Source: JBHJGU01 sp050331475 (GTDB lineage: Bacteria; Pseudomonadota; Alphaproteobacteria; Caulobacterales; Maricaulaceae). Taken from it: a stretch of DNA of 23,623 nt. A program made the translations under genes and the position numbers. Each line of letters starts with the position of its first letter. Positions within the stretch are counted from its first letter, which is position 1. The notes beneath the pieces were generated by a model that was not told the origin of the DNA, ran no database searches, and saw only the letters and a list, made by a program, of their open reading frames with translations. Below are positions 1 through 7,375 of the stretch, piece after piece. The stretch is from positions 1 to 23,623 of the forward strand of contig JBHJGU010000051.1 of NCBI GenBank assembly GCA_050331475.1, written 5' to 3'.

Positions 1-1
1 G

Positions 2-67
2 CCCGCGCTGTCAGACTGGGGTCGGGCGTGGCGGCTGTTCCAGGTCGGCCTGCGCGGCGGCGTTTAA
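2..67 (+). CDS. Probable C-terminal end of an upstream gene, product unknown
   Basis: Reading from base 2, 21 sense codons end at TAA (65-67). The peptide contains two Trp and a mix of aliphatic and Arg residues, and resembles a real protein C terminus more than the other two frames do. It is cut by the window edge, so no domain can be seen. In some alphaproteobacteria a squalene/phytoene-synthase-like gene lies near trmFO and ends in a similar Trp/Arg-rich helix, but that is only a guess here. The call rests on one short frame and could be noise. Confidence 0.35.
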   Translation, partial: PALSDWGRAWRLFQVGLRGGV

Positions 68-124
68 GAGGGGCTGGGGCATGATTGACAAACCCCTGTC
101 GCGGGTCTCAGCGTAGGGCGCGTC

Positions 125-1303
125 ATGAGGGGCGAACCCAACCGAAATTGGATCCTTCCGGCGTATTCTGTCGCGATCGCAGCTATGGCGAGCGGGCCCG
201 GGCTCGCCCAAGAGCCGCCTTCCGCGGCGCCGGCGGTGCGAACGGTCAATCACTCGCCCCGTTTCGCCGAGGGCGTGAACGAAGCGACGCTAGAAGCGAT
301 TTTAAGGTCTTTCGACGCCGAGCCGATCCAACGGTTCATAGAACGCGACGTCTCGGTTCAACGGGTGTTGTCTTTGGCGGACGTCCACCGGCCGGGTGTC
401 CTTGTGGAGATGACCGACGCGCTGGACTCCGGCCCTCGTGTGCGTGTCATCGCTCTACCGGTTAATCGTCGCCTCCGATCGCGCTATCGCGCTGACATCA
501 CGGCGGACTTGCCGGAGGGTTTTTGGTGGGCGCTCGTGCGCGCCAACACCCTGTTCGACGCAAAACTCAACGGACCCGGGATAAACGTTCGCGATCCGGC
601 TGCCGGTTTTTTGTGTCATGCGCCCACAGTGGTGGTCGAATTTTGGCCGAGCGATCGGCGTCAAGGTCGTTCGGCCGATCCAGAACCCAGGCCCGCGCGG
701 CGCGCCATACAGAGTTTGTGCGACCAGAACGTCGCCGCGCCTTATGCCGTCGCCTTAATGCTGTCAGCTTTTCAAGCATTTCCGGAGTGTCTGCGGTTAA
801 AGGAGGCGCATAGTCCGAACAATGCATATGCGTTTATACAAAATGCTCTTCGTCTTTGCGCGGTATTGAACGGTGACCGTATAAACCTCGTCGAGGTTCT
901 CAATGAAAACTATCTGTTCCTCCAAAAATCCCATTCTGTAGACAATGTGTTTTCATATAAAGAAAAATGCCTACGCGCATTTCTAAATTCTCAGCTTTAT
1001 AAAGCCCATTATGGGCGACGATCGAACGGACCCGATAGATATTTTAGTCTCCACTGGCTAAAAATAACCCAGGAAGAGCCTGGCGAAGTCGTTGGCGATT
1101 TTCTGATCACTTATCCGACCGATTCGACTGATCCTGCGCCCCGCGGCGATGCGATTGTGCGCCTGACATGGTCCCCCGTTAAAGACGCGCCCCATCGATT
1201 GGTCTCTGTCGCGCTGGTTGACCATGAAGCACCGCGGAGCCGCCGTGGCTTGGAGCGTTCGCCCGACGCGGTTGAGCCGCTTCTGTGTCCGCTCGCCCCT
1301 TAA
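125..1303 (+). CDS. Exported protein of unknown function (392 aa)
   Basis: I do not recognise a family. The start at 125 is preferred because it gives a Sec-type signal peptide: basic residues, then a hydrophobic run around residues 10-28, with a likely cleavage site after GLA in GLAQEPP. The mature protein should be periplasmic or secreted. It has six Cys, all after residue 160 (FLCH, SLCD, ECLR, RLCA, EKCL and LLCP contexts), so disulfides are possible. The middle and C-terminal coding part, about bases 760-1080, is visibly richer in A/T and in codons such as AAA, TTT and ATA than the flanking genes. That may mean more recent acquisition or weaker codon selection. The RBS is weak. The TAA stop (1301-1303) directly abuts the trmFO stop on the other strand. 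Confidence 0.75.
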   Translation: MRGEPNRNWILPAYSVAIAAMASGPGLAQEPPSAAPAVRTVNHSPRFAEGVNEATLEAILRSFDAEPIQRFIERDVSVQRVLSLADVHRPGVLVEMTDALDSGPRVRVIALPVNRRLRSRYRADITADLPEGFWWALVRANTLFDAKLNGPGINVRDPAAGFLCHAPTVVVEFWPSDRRQGRSADPEPRPARRAIQSLCDQNVAAPYAVALMLSAFQAFPECLRLKEAHSPNNAYAFIQNALRLCAVLNGDRINLVEVLNENYLFLQKSHSVDNVFSYKEKCLRAFLNSQLYKAHYGRRSNGPDRYFSLHWLKITQEEPGEVVGDFLITYPTDSTDPAPRGDAIVRLTWSPVKDAPHRLVSVALVDHEAPRSRRGLERSPDAVEPLLCPLAP

Positions 1304-2701
1304 TCACTCCGCCGCTTGGGCGCGCGGGGCCAGCCAAGCATCGAGATCGCACAGAGCGCGCGCACTTTGGGCGCGCTTTTTCGCCTGGGACTTTGCCTTG
1401 CCCCGTAGGCGTTTGCCGTCCGCGTCGGTCTTGGGCGCATCAATATCCGGGAACAGGCCGAAATTGACGTTCATGGGTTGGAAGCTGCCTTTCGGGCCGG
1501 GCACATGGTTGCGCGTGATGTGGGCGAGCAGGGCGCCCAGCGCGGTCGTCTCCGGCGGCGGGGTCAGCGCGCGACCCAAGGCTTGAGCGGTGGCGAACCG
1601 GCCCGCGAGCAGGCCGATGGCCGCGCTTTCCACATAGCCGTCCACCCCGGTCACTTGGCCGGCGAACCGTAACGCGGGCCGGGCTTTGAGCCGCAGCGTG
1701 TCGTCGAGCAGCTTGGGCGAATTCAGAAACGTGTTGCGGTGAATGCCGCCCAGCCGGGCGAATTGCGCGGCCTCCAGGCCGGGGATCCGGCGGAACACGT
1801 CCGCTTGCGCGCCGTATTTCAGCTTCGTCTGAAACCCCACCATGTTGTAGAGCGTGGCGGCCGCGTTGTCCTGGCGCAGTTGGACAATGGCGTAAGGCTT
1901 GACCATGGGGTTGTGCGGATTGGTCAGGCCCACCGGCTTGAGCGGACCGTGGCGCAAGGTTTCGCGCCCCCGCTCGGCCATAACTTCGATGGGCAAGCAG
2001 CCCTCGAAATAGGGGGTGTCCTTTTCCCAATCTTTGAATTCGGTCTTCGGCGCGGCGAGCAGGGCGTTGATAAACCCCTCATAGTCGTCCCGATCCATGG
2101 GGCAATTCAGGTACGCCGCCTTGTCGGCTTCGGTTTCCCCCTTGTCATAGCGCGACTGCATCCAGGCCTTGGACATATCCACGCTGTCCCGGTGCACGAT
2201 GGGCGCAATGGCGTCGAAAAACGCCAATTCGCCCTCGCCCGTCGCCGCTAGGATCGCTCGGGCGAGCGGTTCGGCGGTCAACGGTCCCGTCGCGATAATG
2301 ACATTGGTCCAATCGGCCGGCGGTAAGCCGGTGATCTCCTCGCGCCGCACGGTGATTAAGGGATGGGCGGTCAGCGCGGCCGTCACCGCTTGGGAGAACG
2401 CCTCGCGGTCCACCGCCAAGGCCCCGCCCGCGGGCACGCGTGCCCGGTCGCCTTGGGTGAGGATCACCGAGCCCGCTCGGCGCATTTCCTCGTGCAGAAG
2501 CCCCACCGCATTGGTCTCCGCGTCGTCCGAGCGGAAGGAGTTCGAACACACCAGCTCGGCGAAACCGTCGGTCTGGTGGGCTTCGGTGGGGCGCACCGGG
2601 CGCATTTCATGTAGGATCACCGGAACCCCGGCCTGCGCGATTTGCCAAGCGGTTTCCGAGCCGGCCATGCCGGCGCCGATAACGTGGATAGGCTCTGTCA
2701 T
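1304..2701 (-). CDS. trmFO: TrmFO, folate/FAD-dependent tRNA U54 methyltransferase
   Basis: Methylates C5 of uridine 54 in the T-loop of tRNAs in the cytoplasm, using methylenetetrahydrofolate as carbon donor and reduced FAD. The 465 residues match the usual family length. Seen in the protein: the N-terminal dinucleotide-binding motif GAGMAGSE (about residues 9-16), the motif CSNSFRS with Cys52, and the motif EGCLPIE with Cys235. These two cysteines correspond to the catalytic pair known from the family. The stretch HRNTFLNSPKLL near residue 320 is also typical. The ATG at 2701 gives the expected N terminus. The gene runs leftwards, convergent with the exported protein at 125-1303 and without any gap, so the two transcripts must overlap or end inside each other. 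It stands alone rather than in an operon. Confidence 0.97.
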   Translation of the reverse strand: MTEPIHVIGAGMAGSETAWQIAQAGVPVILHEMRPVRPTEAHQTDGFAELVCSNSFRSDDAETNAVGLLHEEMRRAGSVILTQGDRARVPAGGALAVDREAFSQAVTAALTAHPLITVRREEITGLPPADWTNVIIATGPLTAEPLARAILAATGEGELAFFDAIAPIVHRDSVDMSKAWMQSRYDKGETEADKAAYLNCPMDRDDYEGFINALLAAPKTEFKDWEKDTPYFEGCLPIEVMAERGRETLRHGPLKPVGLTNPHNPMVKPYAIVQLRQDNAAATLYNMVGFQTKLKYGAQADVFRRIPGLEAAQFARLGGIHRNTFLNSPKLLDDTLRLKARPALRFAGQVTGVDGYVESAAIGLLAGRFATAQALGRALTPPPETTALGALLAHITRNHVPGPKGSFQPMNVNFGLFPDIDAPKTDADGKRLRGKAKSQAKKRAQSARALCDLDAWLAPRAQAAE

Positions 2702-2820
2702 GCCCGCGACATAAGGCGCCGAGGCGAGGGTGGGAAGGGCGGACCTTGGACCCTTGACCAGTTCACCAGCGTCTGCGCCTCATCGGTGTGCGTGCAACAC
2801 TCATTGAGAAGTGCCCCGTC

Positions 2821-3459
2821 ATGCCTCAGATGGTTCGAATTGGCCTTGGGTTTAGTGCGTTGGCGGCGTTAATGCTCCTACTCACGGCGGGTGCGCCCGC
2901 ACCAAGTCCCTGGCGTGAGGTCATGCGTGAGATCGCCGAGATCTCCAGCGCGCGGGGAACGCCTAATGCGCGGCAAAAAATCTACGATTTGTCCGTCCGC
3001 GCTTCGGATTTAGCCCAAGAGAGCGACGCGCCGGCACTCGATCGCGCGCAAATCGCTTGGATCCGCGGTTCGGCGGCGGAATCATTGAGATTATGGGCGG
3101 ATGCCGCCGTCGCTTACAAGAATGCATGTTTTATGCCCTGGCCGCGGCCTTGGGGGCAGGGTTTTCGCGCCTGCGTCCAGGGAAGCATGGCGTTATTGCA
3201 CATCGGCGATGAAAAACGGTCTAAGGCGCTTCTGGAGCGGGGATTTCCGCTGATGGCCACCATTGATCCGCGCGCCTGGAACGGTCGAACACGAGATTTT
3301 ATGACGCTTTTAGGCCGACAAGAAGCGTTAGCTGCGTATTTTAACGGGTTGGATGAGGATTGGGTCCAGGCTCGTGGAGCCGCTCAAGGGGCGCTGAATT
3401 GGTTCTTTAAAGCCGGAATGGTTGGCGGTTACGAGCCTGCTCTGGCCGCTTTAGCCTAG
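2821..3459 (+). CDS. Exported TPR-like protein, N-terminal part of an amber-interrupted TonB-like gene
   Basis: Starting at ATG 2821, this reads 212 residues to TAG 3457-3459. Residues 1-26 form a signal peptide or N-terminal membrane anchor (charged start, then Leu/Ala-rich). An upstream in-frame start at 2788 would put eleven residues in front of it and is less likely. The rest is helical and TPR-like: short A/W/Y-patterned helices, including a WADAAVAYKNAC helix. It resembles the protein starting at 5294, which has SPWREVM-like and WRKAAKAYQNAL-like segments at matching places, so the two are paralogues. Beyond the TAG the same frame stays open to 3960 and ends in a TonB-like domain. The intact gene was probably 2821-3960, about 379 codons. 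Whether the protein ends at the TAG, is read through, or is decayed cannot be told from sequence. Confidence 0.7.
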   Translation: MPQMVRIGLGFSALAALMLLLTAGAPAPSPWREVMREIAEISSARGTPNARQKIYDLSVRASDLAQESDAPALDRAQIAWIRGSAAESLRLWADAAVAYKNACFMPWPRPWGQGFRACVQGSMALLHIGDEKRSKALLERGFPLMATIDPRAWNGRTRDFMTLLGRQEALAAYFNGLDEDWVQARGAAQGALNWFFKAGMVGGYEPALAALA

Positions 3460-3468
3460 GGCGGCGTT

Positions 3469-3960
3469 TTGGAGTTTGATGAGCTGCAGGCTTTGACGGC
3501 GCTGGCCCATTACATGGTCGCCGAGGCTCTGACTTATCGGCCGGCCAAGACCGAACCTGGCGTTTTCGTGGATGTGTTGGACGGCGAAACGCACATTGAG
3601 AGACGTATCCGTGAAGAGCGGGCGCGGCTTCAAGATCGGCTTGAGCAGTCTGGCGCTATCGCTGTCTCGGCGAACGACCCACCGCATCCGGTTCCAAATT
3701 CGCTAAGTGTTTGCCCCAACATCGTCAAAACAGCGACACTTGAGCCTCCCGCGCCCAATGAGCCCTCGCCACCGCCGCCGCAAGGCGCCGCCGTCGCGAT
3801 CCATGATGTGAACGCAGCCGGGGAACCGACCAAGATTAGGGTTCTCGCGGAATTCCCGCCGCGCAGCGTGGCGGAGGCTGTGGTGAAAACACTCCAAGCC
3901 ACCCAATTTGACACCGGAATGGCCTGTCGGGGTCGCCTCCAGGTTTTGAGGTTTTTCTAA
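3469..3960 (+). CDS. TonB-like C-terminal domain part of the interrupted paralogue A
   Basis: The frame is the same as in the preceding gene part and resumes after TAG 3457-3459; three codons later a TTG (3469) could serve as start. No convincing ribosome binding site precedes it, so independent translation is doubtful. In order it shows a charged helical segment (about residues 1-60), a proline-rich spacer with PPAPNEPSPPPP (about 95-106), and a degenerate TonB-type C-terminal fold (about 107-163; pattern V-x-D-V-N-x-x-G followed by a helix-rich end). TonB-like domains normally carry energy or structure-recognition contacts in the periplasm; without the signal peptide upstream this piece would stay in the cytoplasm. 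The most natural reading is the C-terminal half of one gene, now either a pseudogene or joined by UAG readthrough. Confidence 0.55.
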   Translation: MEFDELQALTALAHYMVAEALTYRPAKTEPGVFVDVLDGETHIERRIREERARLQDRLEQSGAIAVSANDPPHPVPNSLSVCPNIVKTATLEPPAPNEPSPPPPQGAAVAIHDVNAAGEPTKIRVLAEFPPRSVAEAVVKTLQATQFDTGMACRGRLQVLRFF

Positions 3961-3992
3961 TCAGGGCGAACTATCCCCCGTGTGAGGCGCAA

Positions 3993-5147
3993 TCACGCGC
4001 CTGGTGAAGTCCAGCCCCTCAACGCCGCCGCCACCTCCGCCATCACCGGCCCCCAATCGCCTAGCCGTGTTTGGCGGAAAATGCGCACGCTTTGGTACCA
4101 GGGCGAGCGATCGCCGGCGAAACCCCAGCGCCAATCGGGCAGGGTGGAGAGCAGCACCCACGCCGGTTTGCCCATGGCCGCGGCGAGATGGATGACCGAG
4201 GTGTCCACCGCGATCACCAGGTCTAGGTGTGCGACGATCTGGGCCGTGCCTTCGAACGGCAAATCATAGGGGCAGAGGTCGATAACTCGGTCGCTCCACC
4301 CCGCTCGGGCCACATCCAGGCCATGGGGCGCAGGCGATAGGGTGAACACGTCCACGCCGTCCAGGTCGAGGAGCGGCGCGAAGGTCTCCAATCTGGTCGA
4401 GCGATGCCGGTCGCGCGGATTGGTGGCCGAACCCGCCCAGGCGATCCCCACCCGCAAGCCCGTTTTCGCCCGGCGCACGGGCTCTGGAACCTCCACGCTC
4501 GGCGGCGCGAAAATGTAGGGGGTGTGTTTGGGGATGGTGTCAAAGTCATGCTCAAACAGCGCGAGCACATCCATCATGTGGCACCAGCGCGAGACCGACA
4601 CCGTTTCGCCCTGCGGGATTTGCGGTCCCAGATGGGGGTTCGCCGCCACCAGCCCGCGCAAGGGCGGGGCGACTTCGAGCACGACCTGGTGGTTCATCTC
4701 GCGCAAGAGCGGCGCATAGCGCAGGAATTGAATGGTGTCGCCCAAGCCCTGCTCAGCGACGAAGCCGAGGCTGCCTTTGGTCAGCGGCCGGCCTTTCCAG
4801 CGCAATCGTTCGGGCAGGTCTTGGCGTTTCGCGCCAGGAAGAACCAGTCGTGCCTCCCAATGCGCCATGGCCTCCTTAAACCGGCCCTCGGCGAGCAATT
4901 GGAAGGCGAGCGAGGCGCGCACTTCGGCGTAGTCGGGCTTTTGGGCGAGGATCTCGCCCACAAGGCGGTGGTAGCCCCGATGGTCGCCGCCGTCGCGCAA
5001 GGAGAGCGCTTCTTGGTGGGCGATGCCTAAATTCTGGGGCCGAAGCGCGCGGGCCTGGCGGTAATAGTCCGCAGACTCAAGAAACCGCCCGTCGTGATAA
5101 AGCTGCGAGGCGGTTTTTTGCAGCGCGAAACAGGCGTCGTCGGTCAT
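3993..5147 (-). CDS. TPR domain / GT9-type glycosyltransferase fusion
   Basis: A 384-residue cytoplasmic protein with TPR-like helices in about residues 1-105 (for example DGRFLESADYYRQARAL and AEGRFKEAMAHWEARL) and a glycosyltransferase-B-type catalytic half in about 115-375. The latter has the features of heptosyltransferase/GT9-like proteins fused to TPRs: EQGLGDTIQFLRY, VGIAWAGS, and the donor-site block DLVIAVDTSVIHLAAAMGKP followed by a DWRW motif. Such proteins are thought to transfer sugars to proteins or surface glycans; donor and acceptor cannot be read from the sequence. The start at 5147 is preceded by GAGGG at a suitable distance. It runs opposite to, and sits between, the two TonB-like paralogues, so a surface or envelope role is a reasonable inference from context only. 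Confidence 0.88.
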   Translation of the reverse strand: MTDDACFALQKTASQLYHDGRFLESADYYRQARALRPQNLGIAHQEALSLRDGGDHRGYHRLVGEILAQKPDYAEVRASLAFQLLAEGRFKEAMAHWEARLVLPGAKRQDLPERLRWKGRPLTKGSLGFVAEQGLGDTIQFLRYAPLLREMNHQVVLEVAPPLRGLVAANPHLGPQIPQGETVSVSRWCHMMDVLALFEHDFDTIPKHTPYIFAPPSVEVPEPVRRAKTGLRVGIAWAGSATNPRDRHRSTRLETFAPLLDLDGVDVFTLSPAPHGLDVARAGWSDRVIDLCPYDLPFEGTAQIVAHLDLVIAVDTSVIHLAAAMGKPAWVLLSTLPDWRWGFAGDRSPWYQSVRIFRQTRLGDWGPVMAEVAAALRGWTSPGA

Positions 5148-5196
5148 AATTATCCCTCGTTCGGAGGTAAAGCGCGAACGTCTCTGCGATTCAAGG

Positions 5197-5216
5197 CTTT
5201 GAGGAACGCCTCAGAG
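5197..5216. other. Small hairpin in the divergent leader region
   Basis: An 8-bp stem (CTTTGAGG / CCTCAGAG, including one G-T wobble in one orientation) closes an AACG tetraloop. It lies between the divergent starts at 5147 and 5294, in the probable 5' leader of the leftward glycosyltransferase gene. No T-run follows on either side, so it is not a standard terminator. It could be a leader structure, an operator or chance. Confidence 0.3.
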
Positions 5217-5293
5217 AGCGCTGAAATCGGGGGTTGCTTTTAAAACGCCGGTTTATCACGGTTCCGTTAGGGCGGCGTGAGCGGGAGGCGAAG

Positions 5294-5752
5294 ATGCGCG
5301 CACCGGCGGTGGTTTTGGCGGTTTTGGTCTGGGCGGGGAGCGCCGGTGCGCAAGAGCCGTCCTGGCGAGATTCTTATGAGGCGTTTGTCGCCGCTATGCA
5401 GGCGGGCGATGAAAAGGCGGCCCATAAGGCGGCTATTGAGACCTGGGAGCGGGCCGCCGAACAAAACGCGCCTGATGCGGTGTTCAGCAAGCTGGCCTGG
5501 AACGCCGGTTTCTCGCTGGAGGCGGAGCGGGAGTGGCGCAAGGCCGCCAAAGCGTATCAAAACGCCTTGGACCGTTCCGACGCGGAAATCCCCGACTTCC
5601 GCGCCGAAATCGCGGCTCGGACCGCCTTCGCCCATGCCCGCCGGGAGGATTTCCGCGCCGTGGAAGCCGCGCTGGCCCGGTTTACGCCCTCTGAGGGCTC
5701 TCAAGCCGAGGCGTTTTTTCAGCCGGAGGTGGACGCGGTGATGGCCTACTAG
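5294..5752 (+). CDS. Exported TPR-like protein, N-terminal part of a second amber-interrupted TonB-like gene
   Basis: ATG 5294 is preceded by GGGAGG at about five bases and starts a clear signal peptide (AVVLAVLVWAGSAGA, likely cleaved before Gln20). In-frame codons further upstream (5234) lack this support. The mature part is a TPR-like helical array (SKLAWNAGFSLEAEREW and WRKAAKAYQNAL segments), paralogous to the protein starting at 2821. The frame stops at TAG 5750-5752, in the middle of what looks like a continuing TPR helix: the residues after the stop (LAARGEGDQAVPMAERAL) have ordinary TPR character. The full gene was therefore probably 5294-6355, about 353 codons, ending in a TonB C-terminal domain. 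It reads as intact apart from the single TAG, with no frameshift seen. Confidence 0.75.
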   Translation: MRAPAVVLAVLVWAGSAGAQEPSWRDSYEAFVAAMQAGDEKAAHKAAIETWERAAEQNAPDAVFSKLAWNAGFSLEAEREWRKAAKAYQNALDRSDAEIPDFRAEIAARTAFAHARREDFRAVEAALARFTPSEGSQAEAFFQPEVDAVMAY

Positions 5753-5788
5753 CTCGCCGCCCGGGGCGAGGGCGACCAAGCCGTCCCC

Positions 5789-6355
5789 ATGGCCGAGCGC
5801 GCACTGGTCGACCGGTTAAAGGTGACCGCCACCGAGGGCCGCGCCGTGGCGCTCGCCCATGTGGCCTTGGGCCTAGCACGACAGGACGATCCGGCCACAC
5901 GGGGCCGGGCCCTGGGGCATTTTAACACCGCGCTGGGCGTCATGGACGTGGCGGAGGTGCACAAACGCGATCCGATCTACCGTCGAACCGTCAACAGGGC
6001 TCAAGATTTGCTCACCGCTATGCACCAGGCCGGGGAGATTGATTTCGAGCCCGCAGACGTGTTCATGGAAAACGAGGACGGTGAGGTGGAGATTGAGCGG
6101 CGTTGCGCTGAACCGATCAAGCGTCGGCCCCCAAGTTACCCCGGCGCCGCCGAGGCGCGCGGGGTCACCGGTGTCGCCGTCGTCAAATACGACATTATGG
6201 CGAATGGTTCGGTAGAGAATCCCAAACTCGCTTATGCGGTGCCCGAGGGGTTTTTTGAGCGCGCGGCTTTGCGGGCCGTTGAGAATTGGCGGTACGCGCA
6301 AGGGTTGCCGTGCTCAGACTGGCACGTTCAATTTGTCTTCCGACTTCGGGGCTGA
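5789..6355 (+). CDS. Energy-transducer TonB-family C-terminal part of interrupted paralogue B
   Basis: This is in the same frame as the exported N-terminal part, resuming after TAG 5750-5752. The first possible ATG is 5789 and has no good ribosome binding site, so separate translation is uncertain. About residues 1-70 continue the TPR-like helices. About residues 105-188 are a good TonB C-terminal domain: PPSYPGAAEARGVTGVAVV, then a YDIMANGSV strand-turn, then FFERAALRAVENWRYAQG. The latter matches the family pattern of a helix with Ala-rich face ending in W-R/K-Y. Many short TonB-domain proteins of this kind are exported and lack the usual TonB membrane anchor; partner receptors are unknown. 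It ends at TGA 6353-6355, 78 bases before the next gene, with which it may be co-transcribed. Confidence 0.72.
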   Translation: MAERALVDRLKVTATEGRAVALAHVALGLARQDDPATRGRALGHFNTALGVMDVAEVHKRDPIYRRTVNRAQDLLTAMHQAGEIDFEPADVFMENEDGEVEIERRCAEPIKRRPPSYPGAAEARGVTGVAVVKYDIMANGSVENPKLAYAVPEGFFERAALRAVENWRYAQGLPCSDWHVQFVFRLRG

Positions 6356-6433
6356 GCGCCGGTCTCGCACTCGCAAACCCGCCGCTAATCTGCAAGAGTG
6401 CGCGCGGTTGGGGCGGCATAGGGAGCGCGCGGG

Positions 6434-7375
6434 GTGAGTTCGAACGGAAAATTACCGATCATCAAGGCCGCCGAGGCCGGGTTTCAGTTCTTTGGCGCCC
6501 ATTGGAAAAACGTGCTGTTGGCGGCCTGGCCCCTTATCCTTACTAATGCGATCGCCAGCGTCATTGCTTTGCAAGCGTTTCAATCGGGCGGCGGCGGCGT
6601 GCCTCTGTTGATCGGCGTAACCGGCTTGATCTTGATCGGCGGTTTGATCGTCGCGGCTGCGTTCTATCGCATGGCGCTGCGCCAGGATTATTCGGGCCTC
6701 TTGCACATCCAGTTTGGCGGCGACGAAGCCCGCTATATCGGCGTGAACGCGCTTCTTCTCCTTGTCCTGCTTTTCATCGCGATCCCCAGCGTGCTTGCGG
6801 TCACTTTCGTCATTGTGGGGATTATGACCGCTTTGGGCGGCGACACAGAGGCGATTTCGGCCGCCGCCAGCGACCCTCAAGCCCTAGGACGGGTTTTAGG
6901 AGAAACACTCGGCCCGGGCGGTTTCCTGCTCTTGACGGCACTGGTTATCGGATTTTGTTTGTTTATCTTCTATTTTTTCACTCGGCTCAGTCTCGCCTTG
7001 CCCGCGACGATCGCCGAACGCCGGATCCAGATCTTTCGCACTCTGGGATGGACCCGCGGCCAGGGCTGGCGAATGGTCGCCGTCTTCATTCTCCTCATTT
7101 TGGCGTTTTTATTGCCGGATTTGGTGTTCGGCGCGATCATGACGCTTGTCGGGGTCGACACCAATGTGGGCAATCTCGTGATGGCTGAACAGCAGACCCT
7201 CCATCGCGCAGGGCTGGTGACGACTGTCCTCGGCTATACGCTGTTTGGGCTCTACAACGCCGCCAAGGCCGCAGTGACCAGCGGTGTGTTAGCCTACATG
7301 TACCAAGGTTTGCGGTCTGATCCGGGGCCGACGAGCCTCGCCGCGGCGCCGCCAGACGAGTTCAGTGGCCCCTGA
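6434..7375 (+). CDS. Multipass inner-membrane protein of unknown function (313 aa)
   Basis: The start is GTG 6434, with a purine-rich GGGAGCGCG stretch upstream. The protein has about six hydrophobic segments: around residues 25-45, 53-75, 105-130, 158-190, 210-238 and 255-280. It ends in a short hydrophilic Pro/Ala-rich tail. The N terminus (FQFFGAHWKNVLLAAWP) and the later segment with an RIQIFRTLGWTRGQGWRM loop resemble the generic DUF-type membrane proteins found in alphaproteobacteria, some related to glycerophosphodiester phosphodiesterase membrane regions. I see no catalytic or binding motif. Its last 11 bases overlap the start of the ExoD-family gene, so the two are almost certainly translated from one mRNA. 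Confidence 0.85.
   Translation: MSSNGKLPIIKAAEAGFQFFGAHWKNVLLAAWPLILTNAIASVIALQAFQSGGGGVPLLIGVTGLILIGGLIVAAAFYRMALRQDYSGLLHIQFGGDEARYIGVNALLLLVLLFIAIPSVLAVTFVIVGIMTALGGDTEAISAAASDPQALGRVLGETLGPGGFLLLTALVIGFCLFIFYFFTRLSLALPATIAERRIQIFRTLGWTRGQGWRMVAVFILLILAFLLPDLVFGAIMTLVGVDTNVGNLVMAEQQTLHRAGLVTTVLGYTLFGLYNAAKAAVTSGVLAYMYQGLRSDPGPTSLAAAPPDEFSGP

Noticed and set aside
11..81. Possible 23-residue peptide on the minus strand
   Set aside because: Too short, no ribosome binding site, and it overlaps the more plausible tail of an upstream + strand gene.
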